Shown: positions 45,349 to 54,376, numbered from the stretch's first letter. The stretch is DNA of 64,000 nucleotides from Methyloversatilis discipulorum (GCF_018780585.1 NZ_JADMJL010000016.1:156666-220665); one strand, 5' to 3'. Notes: generated from the sequence alone by a model not told the origin. Translations and numbers: made by a program.

Positions 45349-45579
45349 GCGCGTGCGATGGAAGCTGGACGGAGACGGGGCCTGCACAGGGTACGGAAGG
45401 GCGGCCGACACCTGTGCTGCAGGCAGACTGCGCCTGCGCGAAGGTGTTGCCATGTCGTCGCATTGTGCCCGTCCCTGTGCCGGGCGCGTGCCGTTACCGG
45501 CCGTCCCGTGCAGGCTCCGGCGCCCGGCGCCTCGCGTGTTCCGGTGTGATGCCTCCAGCTGGCGAGGAGGCGGGCTGGT

Positions 45580-46236
45580 TCAGGGGCGCCGGCGGCGGCT
45601 GGCGGTCAGCAGGCATCCGAGGCCGGCCAGCCAGAGTGCGGCCGTCATCGGCTCGGGCACCGCTGTCACGTTGATTGTGATCGACTTGCCATCGAATGAA
45701 CCGTCGGTCGACGAGAAGTCTTCGTACTGCGGATAGCTGTACTGCCATGACGAGCAGCTCAGCCCGCCGCCTTCGTCGCTCATGCAGGTGCGGGATGCGA
45801 TCTCGCTGCCCGACGAGGTCGAGTTGGTCGCGCTCCAGCCGCCGCCGACGGCGATCTCGAAGGTTCCGGCAGTCGGGAACAGCAGCGAGAAGGTCCAGCC
45901 GTTGGAATAACCACTGCCGGGCGCCGCCGAGGGATAGTCGTTGAAGTTCTGGCCGGCGGCCTGCAGATAGACGGCCGTCACCGTTTCAGCCTCGTACCAG
46001 TACCAGTTCATCATCCATTCCTGGTACCCCTCGACCGGTGGGGGTTCGACCGGGTCATTCCCGCCGTCGTTACGCGACGAGGTGTTCACGCTGAAAGATA
46101 CGAAGAAATCCACCGTGCTGCCGGCCTGCACCGTTGTCTGGCTGGCGCCGAAGCTGTCGATCTGTCCGCTGGCGGACCATGCGCAGGGACTGGCGATCAG
46201 GCTGAGGCAAAGCAATGCCGAAGTGGCGCTCTTCAT
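45580..46236 (-). CDS. PEP-CTERM sorted protein
   Basis: A 218-residue secreted protein. The signal peptide is MKSATSALLCLSLIASPCAW; GAGGAG 7 bases before the ATG at 46236 favours this start over an upstream in-frame ATG at 46260. The body is Ser/Thr/Tyr-rich (GSTVDFFVSFSVNTSSRND) and looks like a beta-sandwich. It ends VPEPMTAALWLAGLGCLLTA and SRRRRP, the exosortase recognition signal. No sequence similarity to a named enzyme is apparent. Likely an extracellular or surface protein of biofilm-forming betaproteobacteria. Confidence 0.85.
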   Translation of the reverse strand: MKSATSALLCLSLIASPCAWSASGQIDSFGASQTTVQAGSTVDFFVSFSVNTSSRNDGGNDPVEPPPVEGYQEWMMNWYWYEAETVTAVYLQAAGQNFNDYPSAAPGSGYSNGWTFSLLFPTAGTFEIAVGGGWSATNSTSSGSEIASRTCMSDEGGGLSCSSWQYSYPQYEDFSSTDGSFDGKSITINVTAVPEPMTAALWLAGLGCLLTASRRRRP

Positions 46237-46557
46237 GTTCCGCTCCTCTTTCAATGACATCCGTTCGGCTGCACGCTGCGGCAGGCCAGCTTGGGCGTCG
46301 GGTTGGATGAAGTTATGAGCCTAGCATCGGGGCATGGGCTTCGATAGCGCTTCCGACCGGCGGTGGCGATGCCGTTCTGCGACCGGCTGGCGGGAAGACG
46401 GTGCGCTTATCGGTCGGCGCGGCGCATGCCGGTGGCCCATGCTTCAATTAATATGCGGGGCCAGAAAATCGGGGCTTTCCTCTTGAGCAGCTCGCGGCCG
46501 TGTCGCCATCCGTCCTGCGTATCCGCTCGGGGAGGCACCCCCACATGAGACCCGACA
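46237..46557. other. Intergenic region between PEP-CTERM gene and psd
   Basis: About 320 bases without a supportable gene; short open frames here lack ribosome sites and family features. It must hold the divergent promoters of the PEP-CTERM gene (minus) and psd (plus). CAATTAATATGC at about 46445-46456 is the only AT-rich -10-like stretch. No repeat or hairpin with a T run was seen. Confidence 0.5.
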
Positions 46558-47421
46558 ATGCCGTCACCTGATCTTCGTGATCGCTTTTTCGTGCTGGCCC
46601 AGCACGGCATGCCCAAGCAGGCACTGACGCGTTTCGCCGAATTCGTGGCGAATTCGCGCGCACCCTGGACCCGCGGCATCATTCCCTGGTTCATCCGCAA
46701 GTACGGCGTGGACATGAGCGAGGCGGCCCGGCCGGACCCGGCCGACTATGCCTGCTTCAACGATTTCTTCACCCGCGCGCTGCGCGAAGGTGCCCGTCCG
46801 CTGGCCGACTCGCCCTTCGTCAGCCCGGTCGATGGCACCGTGATCGACTGCGTGAAGCTCGATGGCGACACCTTGCTGCAGGTGAAGGGACACCCGTACA
46901 GCGCGCGTGCCCTGGTGGGCGGCGACGCGGCACTGGTCGATCGATTCGACGGCGGCGAAGCGATCTCGATCTACCTGAGCCCCAAGGACTACCACCGCAT
47001 CCACATGCCCTGTGCGGGCCGGCTCCGGCGCATGATCCATGTGCCGGGCAGCCTGTATTCGGTCAATCCGGCGACGGTGGCGGGCGTGCCCGGCCTGTTC
47101 GCGCGCAATGAACGCGTGGTCTGCCTGTTCGATTCGGACTTCGGCCCCTTCGTGCTGACACTGGTCGGCGCCATGGTGGTCGGCAGCATGCAGACCGTGT
47201 GGCATGGGCTGATCAATCCGCCGCGCACCGGCAAGCTGCGCGAGTGGCGCTACGACGACCAGGACATCCGGCTCGACCGCGGCGAGGAGATGGGCCGCTT
47301 CCTGCTCGGTTCTACTGTCGTCATGCTGTTCCCCAGGGGGGCGCTGCAGGCCTGCGCCGACTGGGTGCCCGGGCGCACGGTGCGCATGGGCGAGGCCATG
47401 GCTGACGCGTTGCCGCGCTGA
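46558..47421 (+). CDS. psd: Phosphatidylserine decarboxylase
   Basis: Makes phosphatidylethanolamine from phosphatidylserine at the inner membrane. The 287-residue proenzyme has [20 protein letters not shown] and [10 protein letters not shown], then the histidine motif [14 protein letters not shown]. The self-cleavage site LGST is at residues 250-253, where the serine becomes the pyruvoyl group of the alpha chain. This is the type I (E. coli-like) enzyme of normal length. The gene stands alone between a PEP-CTERM gene and a toxin-antitoxin pair. Confidence 0.96.
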   Translation: MPSPDLRDRFFVLAQHGMPKQALTRFAEFVANSRAPWTRGIIPWFIRKYGVDMSEAARPDPADYACFNDFFTRALREGARPLADSPFVSPVDGTVIDCVKLDGDTLLQVKGHPYSARALVGGDAALVDRFDGGEAISIYLSPKDYHRIHMPCAGRLRRMIHVPGSLYSVNPATVAGVPGLFARNERVVCLFDSDFGPFVLTLVGAMVVGSMQTVWHGLINPPRTGKLREWRYDDQDIRLDRGEEMGRFLLGSTVVMLFPRGALQACADWVPGRTVRMGEAMADALPR

Positions 47422-47445
47422 CTGCCGCAGAGGGGATGGACGATA

Positions 47446-47463
47446 TTGTTTCCATAGGAACAA
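47446..47463. promoter_or_regulatory. Near-palindrome before the Xre-RES operon, candidate operator
   Basis: TTGTTTCC-ATA-GGAACAA is an inverted repeat with one missing base, 68 bases before the antitoxin ATG. A TATGCT -10-like hexamer lies at 47491-47496. Antitoxins of this family usually bind inverted repeats in their own promoter, so autorepression is plausible. Confidence 0.4.
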
Positions 47464-47530
47464 GTTGGGTGTGAATCGCAACAAATGGGCTATGCTTCAA
47501 TCTGATTCGATTCCACACAGGACTGTTCCC

Positions 47531-47926
47531 ATGGGCGCCATCGCAGACAAGGGAATCAGCGCTTCGGAAGACCGCGGCGCGCTGGCCCGCATGATCATGA
47601 CCCTGCTCGATCACTGGAAACTCGGCACCGAAGACCAGGCTGCACTGCTCGGCATCGCCGCCAGCAACCGGGCGGCGCTGGCGCGCTACCGGCGCGGTGA
47701 GCCGATCGGCACCAGCCGCGACCAGTATGAGCGGGTCGGTCATCTGCTGGGCATCCACAAGAACCTGCGCCTGCTGTTTCCCCAGAACCGCGATCTCGCC
47801 TACCGCTGGATGAGCACCCGCAACCGTGCTTTCGACAACCTCACCCCGGTCGAGGTGGTGAAGGAGTGGGGCTTTGCCGGGCTGCTGATGGTGCGCGCCT
47901 ACCTGGATCGGGCGCGCGGTCAGTGA
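47531..47926 (+). CDS. Xre/MbcA/ParS-type antitoxin
   Basis: Antitoxin of a RES-Xre toxin-antitoxin pair. The 131-residue protein has an Xre-like helix-turn-helix ([20 protein letters not shown]) and a C-terminal DUF2384 toxin-binding domain ([20 protein letters not shown], then W-M-S-T-R-N-R-A-F and [20 protein letters not shown]). The N-x-x-F-x-x-x-x-P pattern is diagnostic. ATG 47531 fits the domain limits; an in-frame ATG at 47465 is inside the promoter region. It overlaps the toxin gene in GTGA. Confidence 0.9.
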   Translation: MGAIADKGISASEDRGALARMIMTLLDHWKLGTEDQAALLGIAASNRAALARYRRGEPIGTSRDQYERVGHLLGIHKNLRLLFPQNRDLAYRWMSTRNRAFDNLTPVEVVKEWGFAGLLMVRAYLDRARGQ

Positions 47927-48660
47927 GTCTCGGCGATCTGTTCGCCCGCCTTGCGCTGGCCGAGGTGCAGCGCGACGTGTTCCGCAACATCGTGTCGCTG
48001 CGCAGTTCGCAGGACCTGTTCGACGATCTCACCGACGATCCGGCCGAGTGGCTGCTGGCGCAGAAGGTGGAGGGCGACGCCAAGCCGCCGCCCTACCGCT
48101 CGCCGGCCCCGGTGCTGCACCGTCCGTTCGAGGACGCCGAGTGGTTCAACGCCATCGCCTGGCCGTTCCAGAACTGGCAGGCCAGCCGCTTTTCCGACGG
48201 TCGCCACGGTGTCTGGTACGGCTCGGAGTCGGTCGATACGACGGTGTATGAGTCGGCCTGGCACTGGCGCAACGGCCTGCTGGCTGACGCCGGTTTCGAG
48301 CGCGAGTCGGTGGCGGCCGAGCGCAAGGTCTATGTCGTGGGCTGCGCCGCTGCGCTGCTCGACTTCCGCCCGCTTACGGCCGACTGGCCGGATCTGCTGC
48401 ATCCGCTCGATTACAGCTTCCCGCAGTCGGTCGGCGCGCGCATCCACCGCGAAGGTCACCCGGGCCTGGTGGTGCAGTCGGTGCGCCGGCCGGAGGGCGA
48501 GAACTTTGCGGTATTCAATCCGGCGGTGCTGTCGAGCCCGCGCCACCACCTGCAACTGACTTACCGGCTCGACGGCGAGTGCATCGTCGTCGAGAAGACG
48601 CCGGGCGTCGCCTGGTTCGGCATCGATGCGGCGGATTTCGGGCGGCGCGCTGCGGGTTGA
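47923..48660 (+). CDS. RES-domain toxin
   Basis: Toxin of the RES family, whose characterised members degrade NAD+ or ADP-ribosylate targets in the cytoplasm. The 245-residue protein, starting at a GTG that overlaps the antitoxin stop by 4 bases, has [20 protein letters not shown] with [12 protein letters not shown] and the C-terminal serine region [20 protein letters not shown]. The N-terminal about 80 residues precede the RES core. Overlap with the antitoxin gene gives translational coupling. The gene appears intact. Confidence 0.88.
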   Translation: MSLGDLFARLALAEVQRDVFRNIVSLRSSQDLFDDLTDDPAEWLLAQKVEGDAKPPPYRSPAPVLHRPFEDAEWFNAIAWPFQNWQASRFSDGRHGVWYGSESVDTTVYESAWHWRNGLLADAGFERESVAAERKVYVVGCAAALLDFRPLTADWPDLLHPLDYSFPQSVGARIHREGHPGLVVQSVRRPEGENFAVFNPAVLSSPRHHLQLTYRLDGECIVVEKTPGVAWFGIDAADFGRRAAG

Positions 48661-48662
48661 GT

Positions 48663-49094
48663 TCAGAGCGACCTGCGGGTCGAAGGAAGGCGTCGCGCCA
48701 GCGACTTCGACTCCGCCGCGCGCAGGATGCGGCGGAAGGTCGGACATTCCAGGTGGCTCGGTGCCGGGCAGGCGGCGGCGTGACGGAGGCCGTCGCGCAG
48801 CGCACCCAGTCTGCGTATCGTACGGTCGAGTTCGTCCGCGCGCTCGGCGAGCAGGCCGCGGTCGATGTCCAGCGTGCCGCCCGGTGCGAACATGCGGCCG
48901 ATCTCGTCCAGCGAGAAGCCGGCCGCGCGGCCCAGCGAAATCAGCGCCAATCTCTCGAGTACGTCATTGCCGAACACGCGGCGCAGACCGCGCCGGCCGA
49001 TCGAACGTATCAGCCCCTTTTCCTCGTAGAAACGCAGGGTCGCCGCGGTGACGCCGGCGCGCTGTGCCACTTCGGCGATATCCAGATCGCTCAT
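48663..49094 (-). CDS. MerR-family regulator
   Basis: A 143-residue MerR-type regulator. The N-terminal winged helix (DIAEVAQRAGVTAATLRFYE, EKGLIRSIGRRGLRRVF) is followed by the ALISLGRAAGFSLDEIGRMF helix and a dimerisation coiled coil. Two cysteines flank CPAPSHLEC near the C-terminus, unlike the four-cysteine cluster of SoxR. The effector is unknown. It is divergent from a methyltransferase gene, and a palindrome with a 19-base promoter spacer lies between them. The RES toxin gene ends 3 bases from its stop, convergent. Confidence 0.88.
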   Translation of the reverse strand: MSDLDIAEVAQRAGVTAATLRFYEEKGLIRSIGRRGLRRVFGNDVLERLALISLGRAAGFSLDEIGRMFAPGGTLDIDRGLLAERADELDRTIRRLGALRDGLRHAAACPAPSHLECPTFRRILRAAESKSLARRLPSTRRSL

Positions 49095-49098
49095 GGGC

Positions 49099-49129
49099 TT
49101 GACCTCAAGTCGACTTGAATTTGCATAGT
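49099..49129 (+). promoter_or_regulatory. MerR-type promoter/operator for the methyltransferase gene
   Basis: TTGACC and CATAGT are separated by 19 bases, the overlong spacer used by MerR-family activators. A perfect 14-bp palindrome TCAAGTCGACTTGA (49105-49118) fills the spacer. It lies between the divergent merR and methyltransferase genes. Confidence 0.75.
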
Positions 49130-49169
49130 GCTCACACCGCACGTTGCGGGCAAGTCACGGGAGACGACG

Positions 49170-50012
49170 ATGGATGCTTCAGATACGCGCGCCGACGCGC
49201 AGATCGCCTTGTGGAACGGTCCGGCCGCCGACGGCTGGGTGCAGGCGCAGCCGCTACTCGATGCGCTGTTCGCGCCTTTTTCCGAACGGCTGGTCGAGGT
49301 GGCACGGACGCGCTCCGCGCGCAGCGTGATCGACATCGGCTGCGGCACCGGCGCCACCACGCTGGCGCTGGCCGAGGCGCTGGGCAGCGGGGCGCACTGT
49401 ATCGGTGTCGACGTGTCGGCGCCGATGATCGCCGCGGCCCGTGCCCGCGCGCTGGCCAGCGCTTCGGCCGCGCACTTCGTCTGCGCCGACGCCGCACGGC
49501 ATGCCTTCGCGCCCGGCGCCGCTGACCTCATCGTGTCGCGCTTCGGCGTCATGTTCTTCGAGCGTCCGGTCGATGCGTTTGCCCACCTGCGCGTGGCGCT
49601 GCGCAGCGACGGTGCGCTGCACGCCATCGCCTGGCGCGGCACCGACGAGAACACCTTCATGACCACCGCCGAGCGCGCAGCCGCACCATTGCTGCCCGAC
49701 TTGCCCGCGCGTCGCCCGGGGGCTCCGGGCCAGTTCGCCTTCGCCGACCGGACTCTTGTTCGCGAGGTGCTGGCGCGCAGTGGCTGGCGGGACATCGACA
49801 TCCATCCGCTCGACATCGAATGCGCGCTGCCTGCCGCCGAGCTCGAACGCTACTTCACCCTGCTCGGCCCGGTGGGCGTGGCGCTGCAGCAGGCCGACGC
49901 AGACACCCGCGCACGCGTGATCGAGGCACTACACGAAGCTTTCCGGCCCTACAAAGACGACGGAATGGTGCGCTTTACGGCGGCGTGCTGGGAGATATTG
50001 GCTCGCGCATGA
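49170..50012 (+). CDS. Class I SAM-dependent methyltransferase
   Basis: A 280-residue methyltransferase. The SAM-binding motif I is SVIDIGCGTGATTLALAEAL, followed by GVDVSAPMIAAARARA and an F-V-C-A-D-A motif II. RFGVMFFERPVDAFAHLRVA is the post-motif region. Its substrate is unknown; the overall layout resembles UbiE/Methyltransf_25-type enzymes. It is the single gene predicted to be switched on by the adjacent MerR protein, suggesting a response to a small molecule. ATG 49170 is chosen because earlier codons overlap the promoter. Confidence 0.85.
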   Translation: MDASDTRADAQIALWNGPAADGWVQAQPLLDALFAPFSERLVEVARTRSARSVIDIGCGTGATTLALAEALGSGAHCIGVDVSAPMIAAARARALASASAAHFVCADAARHAFAPGAADLIVSRFGVMFFERPVDAFAHLRVALRSDGALHAIAWRGTDENTFMTTAERAAAPLLPDLPARRPGAPGQFAFADRTLVREVLARSGWRDIDIHPLDIECALPAAELERYFTLLGPVGVALQQADADTRARVIEALHEAFRPYKDDGMVRFTAACWEILARA

Positions 50013-50022
50013 GCGCAGCACT

Positions 50023-51675
50023 TCAGCGACCGGAGAAGCGCAGCCTGGACAGCATCTTCAGATTGCCCTTGCGGTAATAGGCGTCGGCCCAGCTGTCGTC
50101 CGGCGACAGCGGCTTCGCCTCCTTCAGTTTCAGCAGTTTCGCGTAGTAGCGGAAGCGGTAGTGCTCGTAGAAGCGCAGTACCTCCAGACCGTAGCGGTCG
50201 GCAAGGTCGGTGTCGCCGCGGATGACGAGGACGTTCTCGTCGTTGCCGCTGCTGGCCGAGGCGCTGAGGTTGTGGCTGCCGCTGAGGATGACCGGATGGT
50301 CGGTGGTGAAGTCGGTGACGATGGCTTTCAGGTGCACCAGCAGGTTGCCGCGCTGGCCGCGCAGACCTTCCTTGACCCAACCTTCCAGTCCGCTTGTCAG
50401 CAATGCGGGCGTTGTGAACTCGGCGCTGCGATCGGCGTGGAAGCCGGTAATCCGGCTGGCGCTGTTCTGGATGCCGTAGCGCAGCACCGGGTCGTGGGCC
50501 TTGCCGAGCAGGGCGTCGAGTATCGGTTCCGGCAGCGCGAAGGCGGTGGCGAACAGCAGGTCGCTTTTGGCGCCGTTTATCAGGTCGGCGAAGGCGGCAA
50601 GGTCGCCGCCGCCGGAGCGCGGCGAGAAGCCGGTCCAGATGCGGCCGGTCGGCGCGATCGGGTTGTGTTCGTTGATCCACGCGCGGGTGGCGGCAACGTC
50701 GCCGGGCGTGGCCCAGATCTGTTCGAACAGCGCCAGATAGTCGGCCGCCATCGCCTTGTCGTCGGCGGTGTGCACGACGTTGGCCTGCCGGTACACGCCG
50801 TTCTCGGTGAAATTGGTACTGCCGCACAGCACGGCGCGCGGCGTGCGGGCGCCGCTGCGGCCGAGCTTGCTCAGCACGATGTATTTGTGGTGAAAGATTT
50901 TCGAAGTGATGCGCGCCCGCTTCTTCGCCTTCGGAATCGATTTCAGCGCCGCCTCGTTCTGCACCGTCTGTTCGTCGCCGGCCTTGCCGTGATAAAGCAC
51001 GCGCACCTGCGCGCCGCGCCGGTGCGCCGCCCGCACGGCGCTGGCGATGGCCTTCAGTTCGTACTCGTAGATCGCGATGTCCAGCGCCCAGGTCGAGTCC
51101 TTCGCACGGGCGACGAAGGCGAGCACCTGATCGAGCAGGCCGTTCTGCAGCCAGTCGCGCGGCGCGGCCGGCCATTCCTCGATCGGCAGGTTCCTGTTCT
51201 CGGGACGGCTCAGCAGCGCATCGAGTTCGGGAAACCTGCGGCCGAAGGCCTGGCTGGCGGCGACCGCCCGGTTGAACACGACGTCGTGGCCCCTGGGCTT
51301 GCCGTCGTCGGTCGTGACCGCCAGTTCCAGTGATTCGCCCAGTTCCGGCTGCTCGGCGCTGCCGTACACCAGATGCACGCGGTAGCGGCAGCGCGTGCCG
51401 GGCGCGATGCTGTAATCGGCCCAGCGGAATTTCTGTATCGGTGCCAGATTGCTCGGGGTGGCCGCCCATTTTTCCAGCGTGTGCGCGCGGCCCGGGAAGG
51501 TGAGGCTGTTCAGCAGCCACTGCCACTTCTTCGTGCCTTCCTTCTGCTCGATCGCAAAACCGAGCAGGCCGGCGCGTCGTGATGCGTCGACGTCCATCGC
51601 CAGCAGCACGCCGCTCGTGCCGGCGTAGGCCTTGACGCGGAAGTCGTCGCGGGCATTGGTGACCAGTACACGCAT
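50023..51675 (-). CDS. Phospholipase D-fold (HKD) protein
   Basis: A 550-residue protein with two PLD-type motifs in the C-terminal part: HHKYIVLS at 262-269 with GSTNF at 285-289, and HLKAIVTD at 448-455 with GSHNLS at 466-471. The second is complete (H-x-K-x4-D), while the first has Ser in place of Asp. The N-terminal about 170 residues form an unrecognised domain. No signal peptide is evident. PLD-fold proteins include nucleases, phospholipases and defence effectors; the substrate here is not clear. It is divergent from the Asp-box protein gene and ends 10 bases from the methyltransferase gene. Confidence 0.75.
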   Translation of the reverse strand: MRVLVTNARDDFRVKAYAGTSGVLLAMDVDASRRAGLLGFAIEQKEGTKKWQWLLNSLTFPGRAHTLEKWAATPSNLAPIQKFRWADYSIAPGTRCRYRVHLVYGSAEQPELGESLELAVTTDDGKPRGHDVVFNRAVAASQAFGRRFPELDALLSRPENRNLPIEEWPAAPRDWLQNGLLDQVLAFVARAKDSTWALDIAIYEYELKAIASAVRAAHRRGAQVRVLYHGKAGDEQTVQNEAALKSIPKAKKRARITSKIFHHKYIVLSKLGRSGARTPRAVLCGSTNFTENGVYRQANVVHTADDKAMAADYLALFEQIWATPGDVAATRAWINEHNPIAPTGRIWTGFSPRSGGGDLAAFADLINGAKSDLLFATAFALPEPILDALLGKAHDPVLRYGIQNSASRITGFHADRSAEFTTPALLTSGLEGWVKEGLRGQRGNLLVHLKAIVTDFTTDHPVILSGSHNLSASASSGNDENVLVIRGDTDLADRYGLEVLRFYEHYRFRYYAKLLKLKEAKPLSPDDSWADAYYRKGNLKMLSRLRFSGR

Positions 51676-51838
51676 GGGAACTCCGGGGCGATGCGATGAC
51701 GTCATCTTGCGACCGGGGGCCGAAAGCTGCAACGATGACGAGCTGCAATGTCGAAATGCCGGTGCGTGCTTCGTCGACCGAGTAGTCCCGCGGCACAGTG
51801 CTGCGCCGCGGCCCCTCACGGAACAAGGAGGAAAGCCC

Positions 51839-52978
51839 ATGTCATCCCCATCTGCGGTTACCCTGCTGGTCGCCACCCGCAAGGGCGCCTGGCTCTATCA
51901 CGGCGACGCCGAACGCAAGACCTGGCGGGTCGATGGCCCGCATTTTCTCGGTCACATCATCAGCCACCTGGTACTCGATCCGCGTGACGGCCGCACGCTG
52001 CTGGCGGCAGCCAAGACCGGCCACCTCGGGCCGACCATGTTCCGCTCGACCGACTTCGGTCAGACATGGAGCGAGGCCGCGCGGCCGCCGGCCTTCGCGA
52101 AGGTCGAAGGCGGCGTGGGCCGCAGCGTCGATCACACCTTCTGGCTCACGCCGGGCCACGCCAGCCAGCCCGGCGTCTGGTACGCCGGCACCAGTCCGCA
52201 GGGCCTGTTCCGCTCCGAGGATGGCGGCGATACATGGGCGCCGTGCTCATCGATCAACGACGACCCGCGATATCTGGAGTGGATGGGTACGGCGCAGGAC
52301 GGTACGCCGGACGGTCCCAAGCTGCACTCGATCATCGTCGACCCGCGCGACCCGATGCATATGTATATGGCGATGTCGGGCGGCGGGGTGCACGAGTCCT
52401 TCGACGCCGGACGCAGCTTCGCGCCGCTGATCGACGGTCTCGAAGTGGTGGAGGGCTTCGACGTGACGCAGCCCACCTTTCACGATCCGCACTGCATCCG
52501 CCAGTGCCCGGCCAACCCGGATCGGCTCTACCAGCAGAACCACTGCGGCATCTTCCGGCTCGACCGGCCGGCCACGCGCTGGCGGCGCATCGGCGGCGGC
52601 ATGCCGGCGGAGGTCGGCGACATCGGTTTCCCGATGGTGGTGCACCCGCGCGATCCGGACACCGCTTGGGTATTCCCGATGGATGGCACCGCGGTGTGGC
52701 CGCGCACCAGCCCGGGCGGAAAACCGGCGGTATTCGTCACCCGCGATGGTGGTGAGCAATGGCAGCGTCAGGACGCCGGTCTGCCGGCCGAACAGGCGTG
52801 GTGGACGGTGAAGCGGCAGGCGATGACGGCGGACACCCAGCCCTCGGTCGGACTCTATTTCGGCACCACCAGCGGCGAACTGTGGGCGAGCAGCGACGAG
52901 GGCGCGCACTGGCACTGCATCGCGCGCCACCTGCCCGACATCTACGCGGTCGAGGTGGCGGAGCGGCCGGCCACATGA
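51839..52978 (+). CDS. Asp-box (BNR/sialidase-like) beta-propeller protein
   Basis: A 379-residue cytoplasmic protein (no signal peptide) with at least four Asp-box repeats of the form S/T-x-D-x-G-x-x-W: STDFGQTW, SEDGGDTW, TRDGGEQW and SSDEGAHW. These mark a sialidase/VPS10-type beta-propeller but do not show enzyme activity. It is often annotated as exo-alpha-sialidase or WD40-like, without proof. A strong AAGGAGG site precedes the ATG. Its stop overlaps the start of a ThiS/MoaD-like gene, an arrangement that I believe recurs in other Proteobacteria and implies a joint function. Confidence 0.8.
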   Translation: MSSPSAVTLLVATRKGAWLYHGDAERKTWRVDGPHFLGHIISHLVLDPRDGRTLLAAAKTGHLGPTMFRSTDFGQTWSEAARPPAFAKVEGGVGRSVDHTFWLTPGHASQPGVWYAGTSPQGLFRSEDGGDTWAPCSSINDDPRYLEWMGTAQDGTPDGPKLHSIIVDPRDPMHMYMAMSGGGVHESFDAGRSFAPLIDGLEVVEGFDVTQPTFHDPHCIRQCPANPDRLYQQNHCGIFRLDRPATRWRRIGGGMPAEVGDIGFPMVVHPRDPDTAWVFPMDGTAVWPRTSPGGKPAVFVTRDGGEQWQRQDAGLPAEQAWWTVKRQAMTADTQPSVGLYFGTTSGELWASSDEGAHWHCIARHLPDIYAVEVAERPAT

Positions 52979-53232
52979 AGGTGCTGATACCGAGTGCGCT
53001 GCGTTCCTACACCGACAGCGCGCACGCTGAAGTAGACGGCGCGACGCTGGCCGAGGTGGTGGCCGCGCTCGACCTGCAGTACCCCGGCATCGCCTTCCGC
53101 ATGATCGACGAGCAGGGACGGATACGCCGCCACATCCGCTTCTTCGTCGACGGGCAGCAGGTGCGCGACCTGGCACAGGCGGCCGATGCCGACGGCGAAC
53201 TGGTCATCGTGCAGGCACTTAGCGGAGGCTGA
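52975..53232 (+). CDS. MoaD/ThiS-like ubiquitin-fold protein
   Basis: An 85-residue protein of the ThiS/MoaD sulfur-carrier type: MKVLIPSALRSYTDSAHAEV, then DGATLAEVVAALDLQYPGIA and a C-terminal VIVQALSGG. The double glycine at the end is the site that activating enzymes adenylate and convert to a thiocarboxylate. No ThiF/MoeB-like activating enzyme lies nearby. It overlaps the Asp-box gene by 4 bases, so the two are translationally coupled. Whether it carries sulfur or modifies proteins cannot be told. Confidence 0.8.
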   Translation: MKVLIPSALRSYTDSAHAEVDGATLAEVVAALDLQYPGIAFRMIDEQGRIRRHIRFFVDGQQVRDLAQAADADGELVIVQALSGG

Positions 53233-53332
53233 GCGGCGGTCCAGCGCCGGCGTCACGCGACTCGCCTACACTGCTCCGGAACCCCGGCGGCGACCTCGCG
53301 TCGACCGGGGGTGTGCCGATACGGAGAATCCA

Positions 53333-54343
53333 GTGTTCCTGCCCAGACTGTGCGCCCTCGTGTTCGCGGCGCTGTTGCCGCTTTCTTCCCCGGCCCGCGC
53401 CGAAGACGTGTCGACGCTGGCCTACGACGCGCGGCTCAGCACTTATGCCTATGCCTTCGACGTGAAGGTCTTCCCGCTGTCGTCGCAGGGGCAGTCGCTC
53501 GAAATGGCCTACATCCATCTTCCGGGCGAAGCCGGCAAGCCGGTGGTCACCTTGCTGCATGGCAAGAACTTCAACGCCGATTACTGGGCGGGCACCGCGC
53601 GTCATCTGCAGAAGCTGGGCTACGGCGTGCTCATTCCGGACCAGATCGGTTTCGGCAAGTCGTCCAAACCGGTCCATTACCAGTATTCCTTTCCGGCGCT
53701 GGCTCGCCACACCCGCGCGCTGATGGCCTCGCTCGGCATCGAGCGCTCCATCGTCGTCGGCCATTCGATGGGCGGCATGCTGGCCAGCCGTTTCGCCCTG
53801 ATGTATCCGCAGGCGGTGCAGCGCCTGGTGCTGGTGAATCCGATCGGGCTGGAGAACTACCTGAAGTATGTCGAGCACAAGGACACCGATTTCTTTTACG
53901 GCATCGAACGGAAGCAGACGGCCGACAGCATCGCCAAGTACCAGCGCGACAACTATTACGACGGTCAGTGGAACGAGCGCTACGCGGCGCTCACCCGTTT
54001 CATGATCGGGCAGATGCAGGGACCGGACAGGAATCAGGTCGCCTGGGTCAATGCCTTGACCTACGACATGATCTTCACCCAGCCTGTTGTGACAGAGTTC
54101 GGGGATCTGTCGGTGCCGGTCAGTCTGATCATCGGCACGCGCGACCGTACCGGACCGGGCCGCAACTGGATGCGTCCTGGCGTCGAGTACGAACTGGGGC
54201 GCTACGACCGGCTAGGCCGGACGGCGGCGGCGTCGATTCCGGGCGCCGTGCTGTTCGAACTGCCGGGCCTGGGCCATATGCCGCACATCGAGAATTTCGA
54301 GGCGTTCAGCAAGGTATTCGACCAGGCGATCGGCGTACAGTGA
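53333..54343 (+). CDS. Secreted alpha/beta hydrolase
   Basis: A 336-residue alpha/beta hydrolase with a signal peptide (MFLPRLCALVFAALLPLSSP-ARAED). The nucleophile serine is in VVGHSMGGMLASRFALMYP, the oxyanion loop is LLHGKNFNADYW, and the acid and histidine are probably in IIGTRDRTGPGR and LPGLGHMPHIENF. The start at GTG 53333 is preceded by GGAG; longer in-frame extensions lack conservation. It acts in the periplasm or outside. The substrate (ester, lactone or similar) is unknown. It precedes phaC by 33 bases and could be cotranscribed. Confidence 0.85.
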   Translation: MFLPRLCALVFAALLPLSSPARAEDVSTLAYDARLSTYAYAFDVKVFPLSSQGQSLEMAYIHLPGEAGKPVVTLLHGKNFNADYWAGTARHLQKLGYGVLIPDQIGFGKSSKPVHYQYSFPALARHTRALMASLGIERSIVVGHSMGGMLASRFALMYPQAVQRLVLVNPIGLENYLKYVEHKDTDFFYGIERKQTADSIAKYQRDNYYDGQWNERYAALTRFMIGQMQGPDRNQVAWVNALTYDMIFTQPVVTEFGDLSVPVSLIIGTRDRTGPGRNWMRPGVEYELGRYDRLGRTAAASIPGAVLFELPGLGHMPHIENFEAFSKVFDQAIGVQ

Positions 54344-54376
54344 CCCCGAGGTCGATGTCATCAGGAGTCCCGCATC

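Noticed and set aside
45349..45579. LexA box before the UvrA-like gene
   Set aside because: The best match (CTG...CAG at about 45413) has a 9-base gap instead of 10 and a GC-rich core.
51839..52978. True secreted sialidase
   Set aside because: Asp boxes are present but there is no signal peptide and the arginine triad and F/YRIP motif of sialidases were not found.
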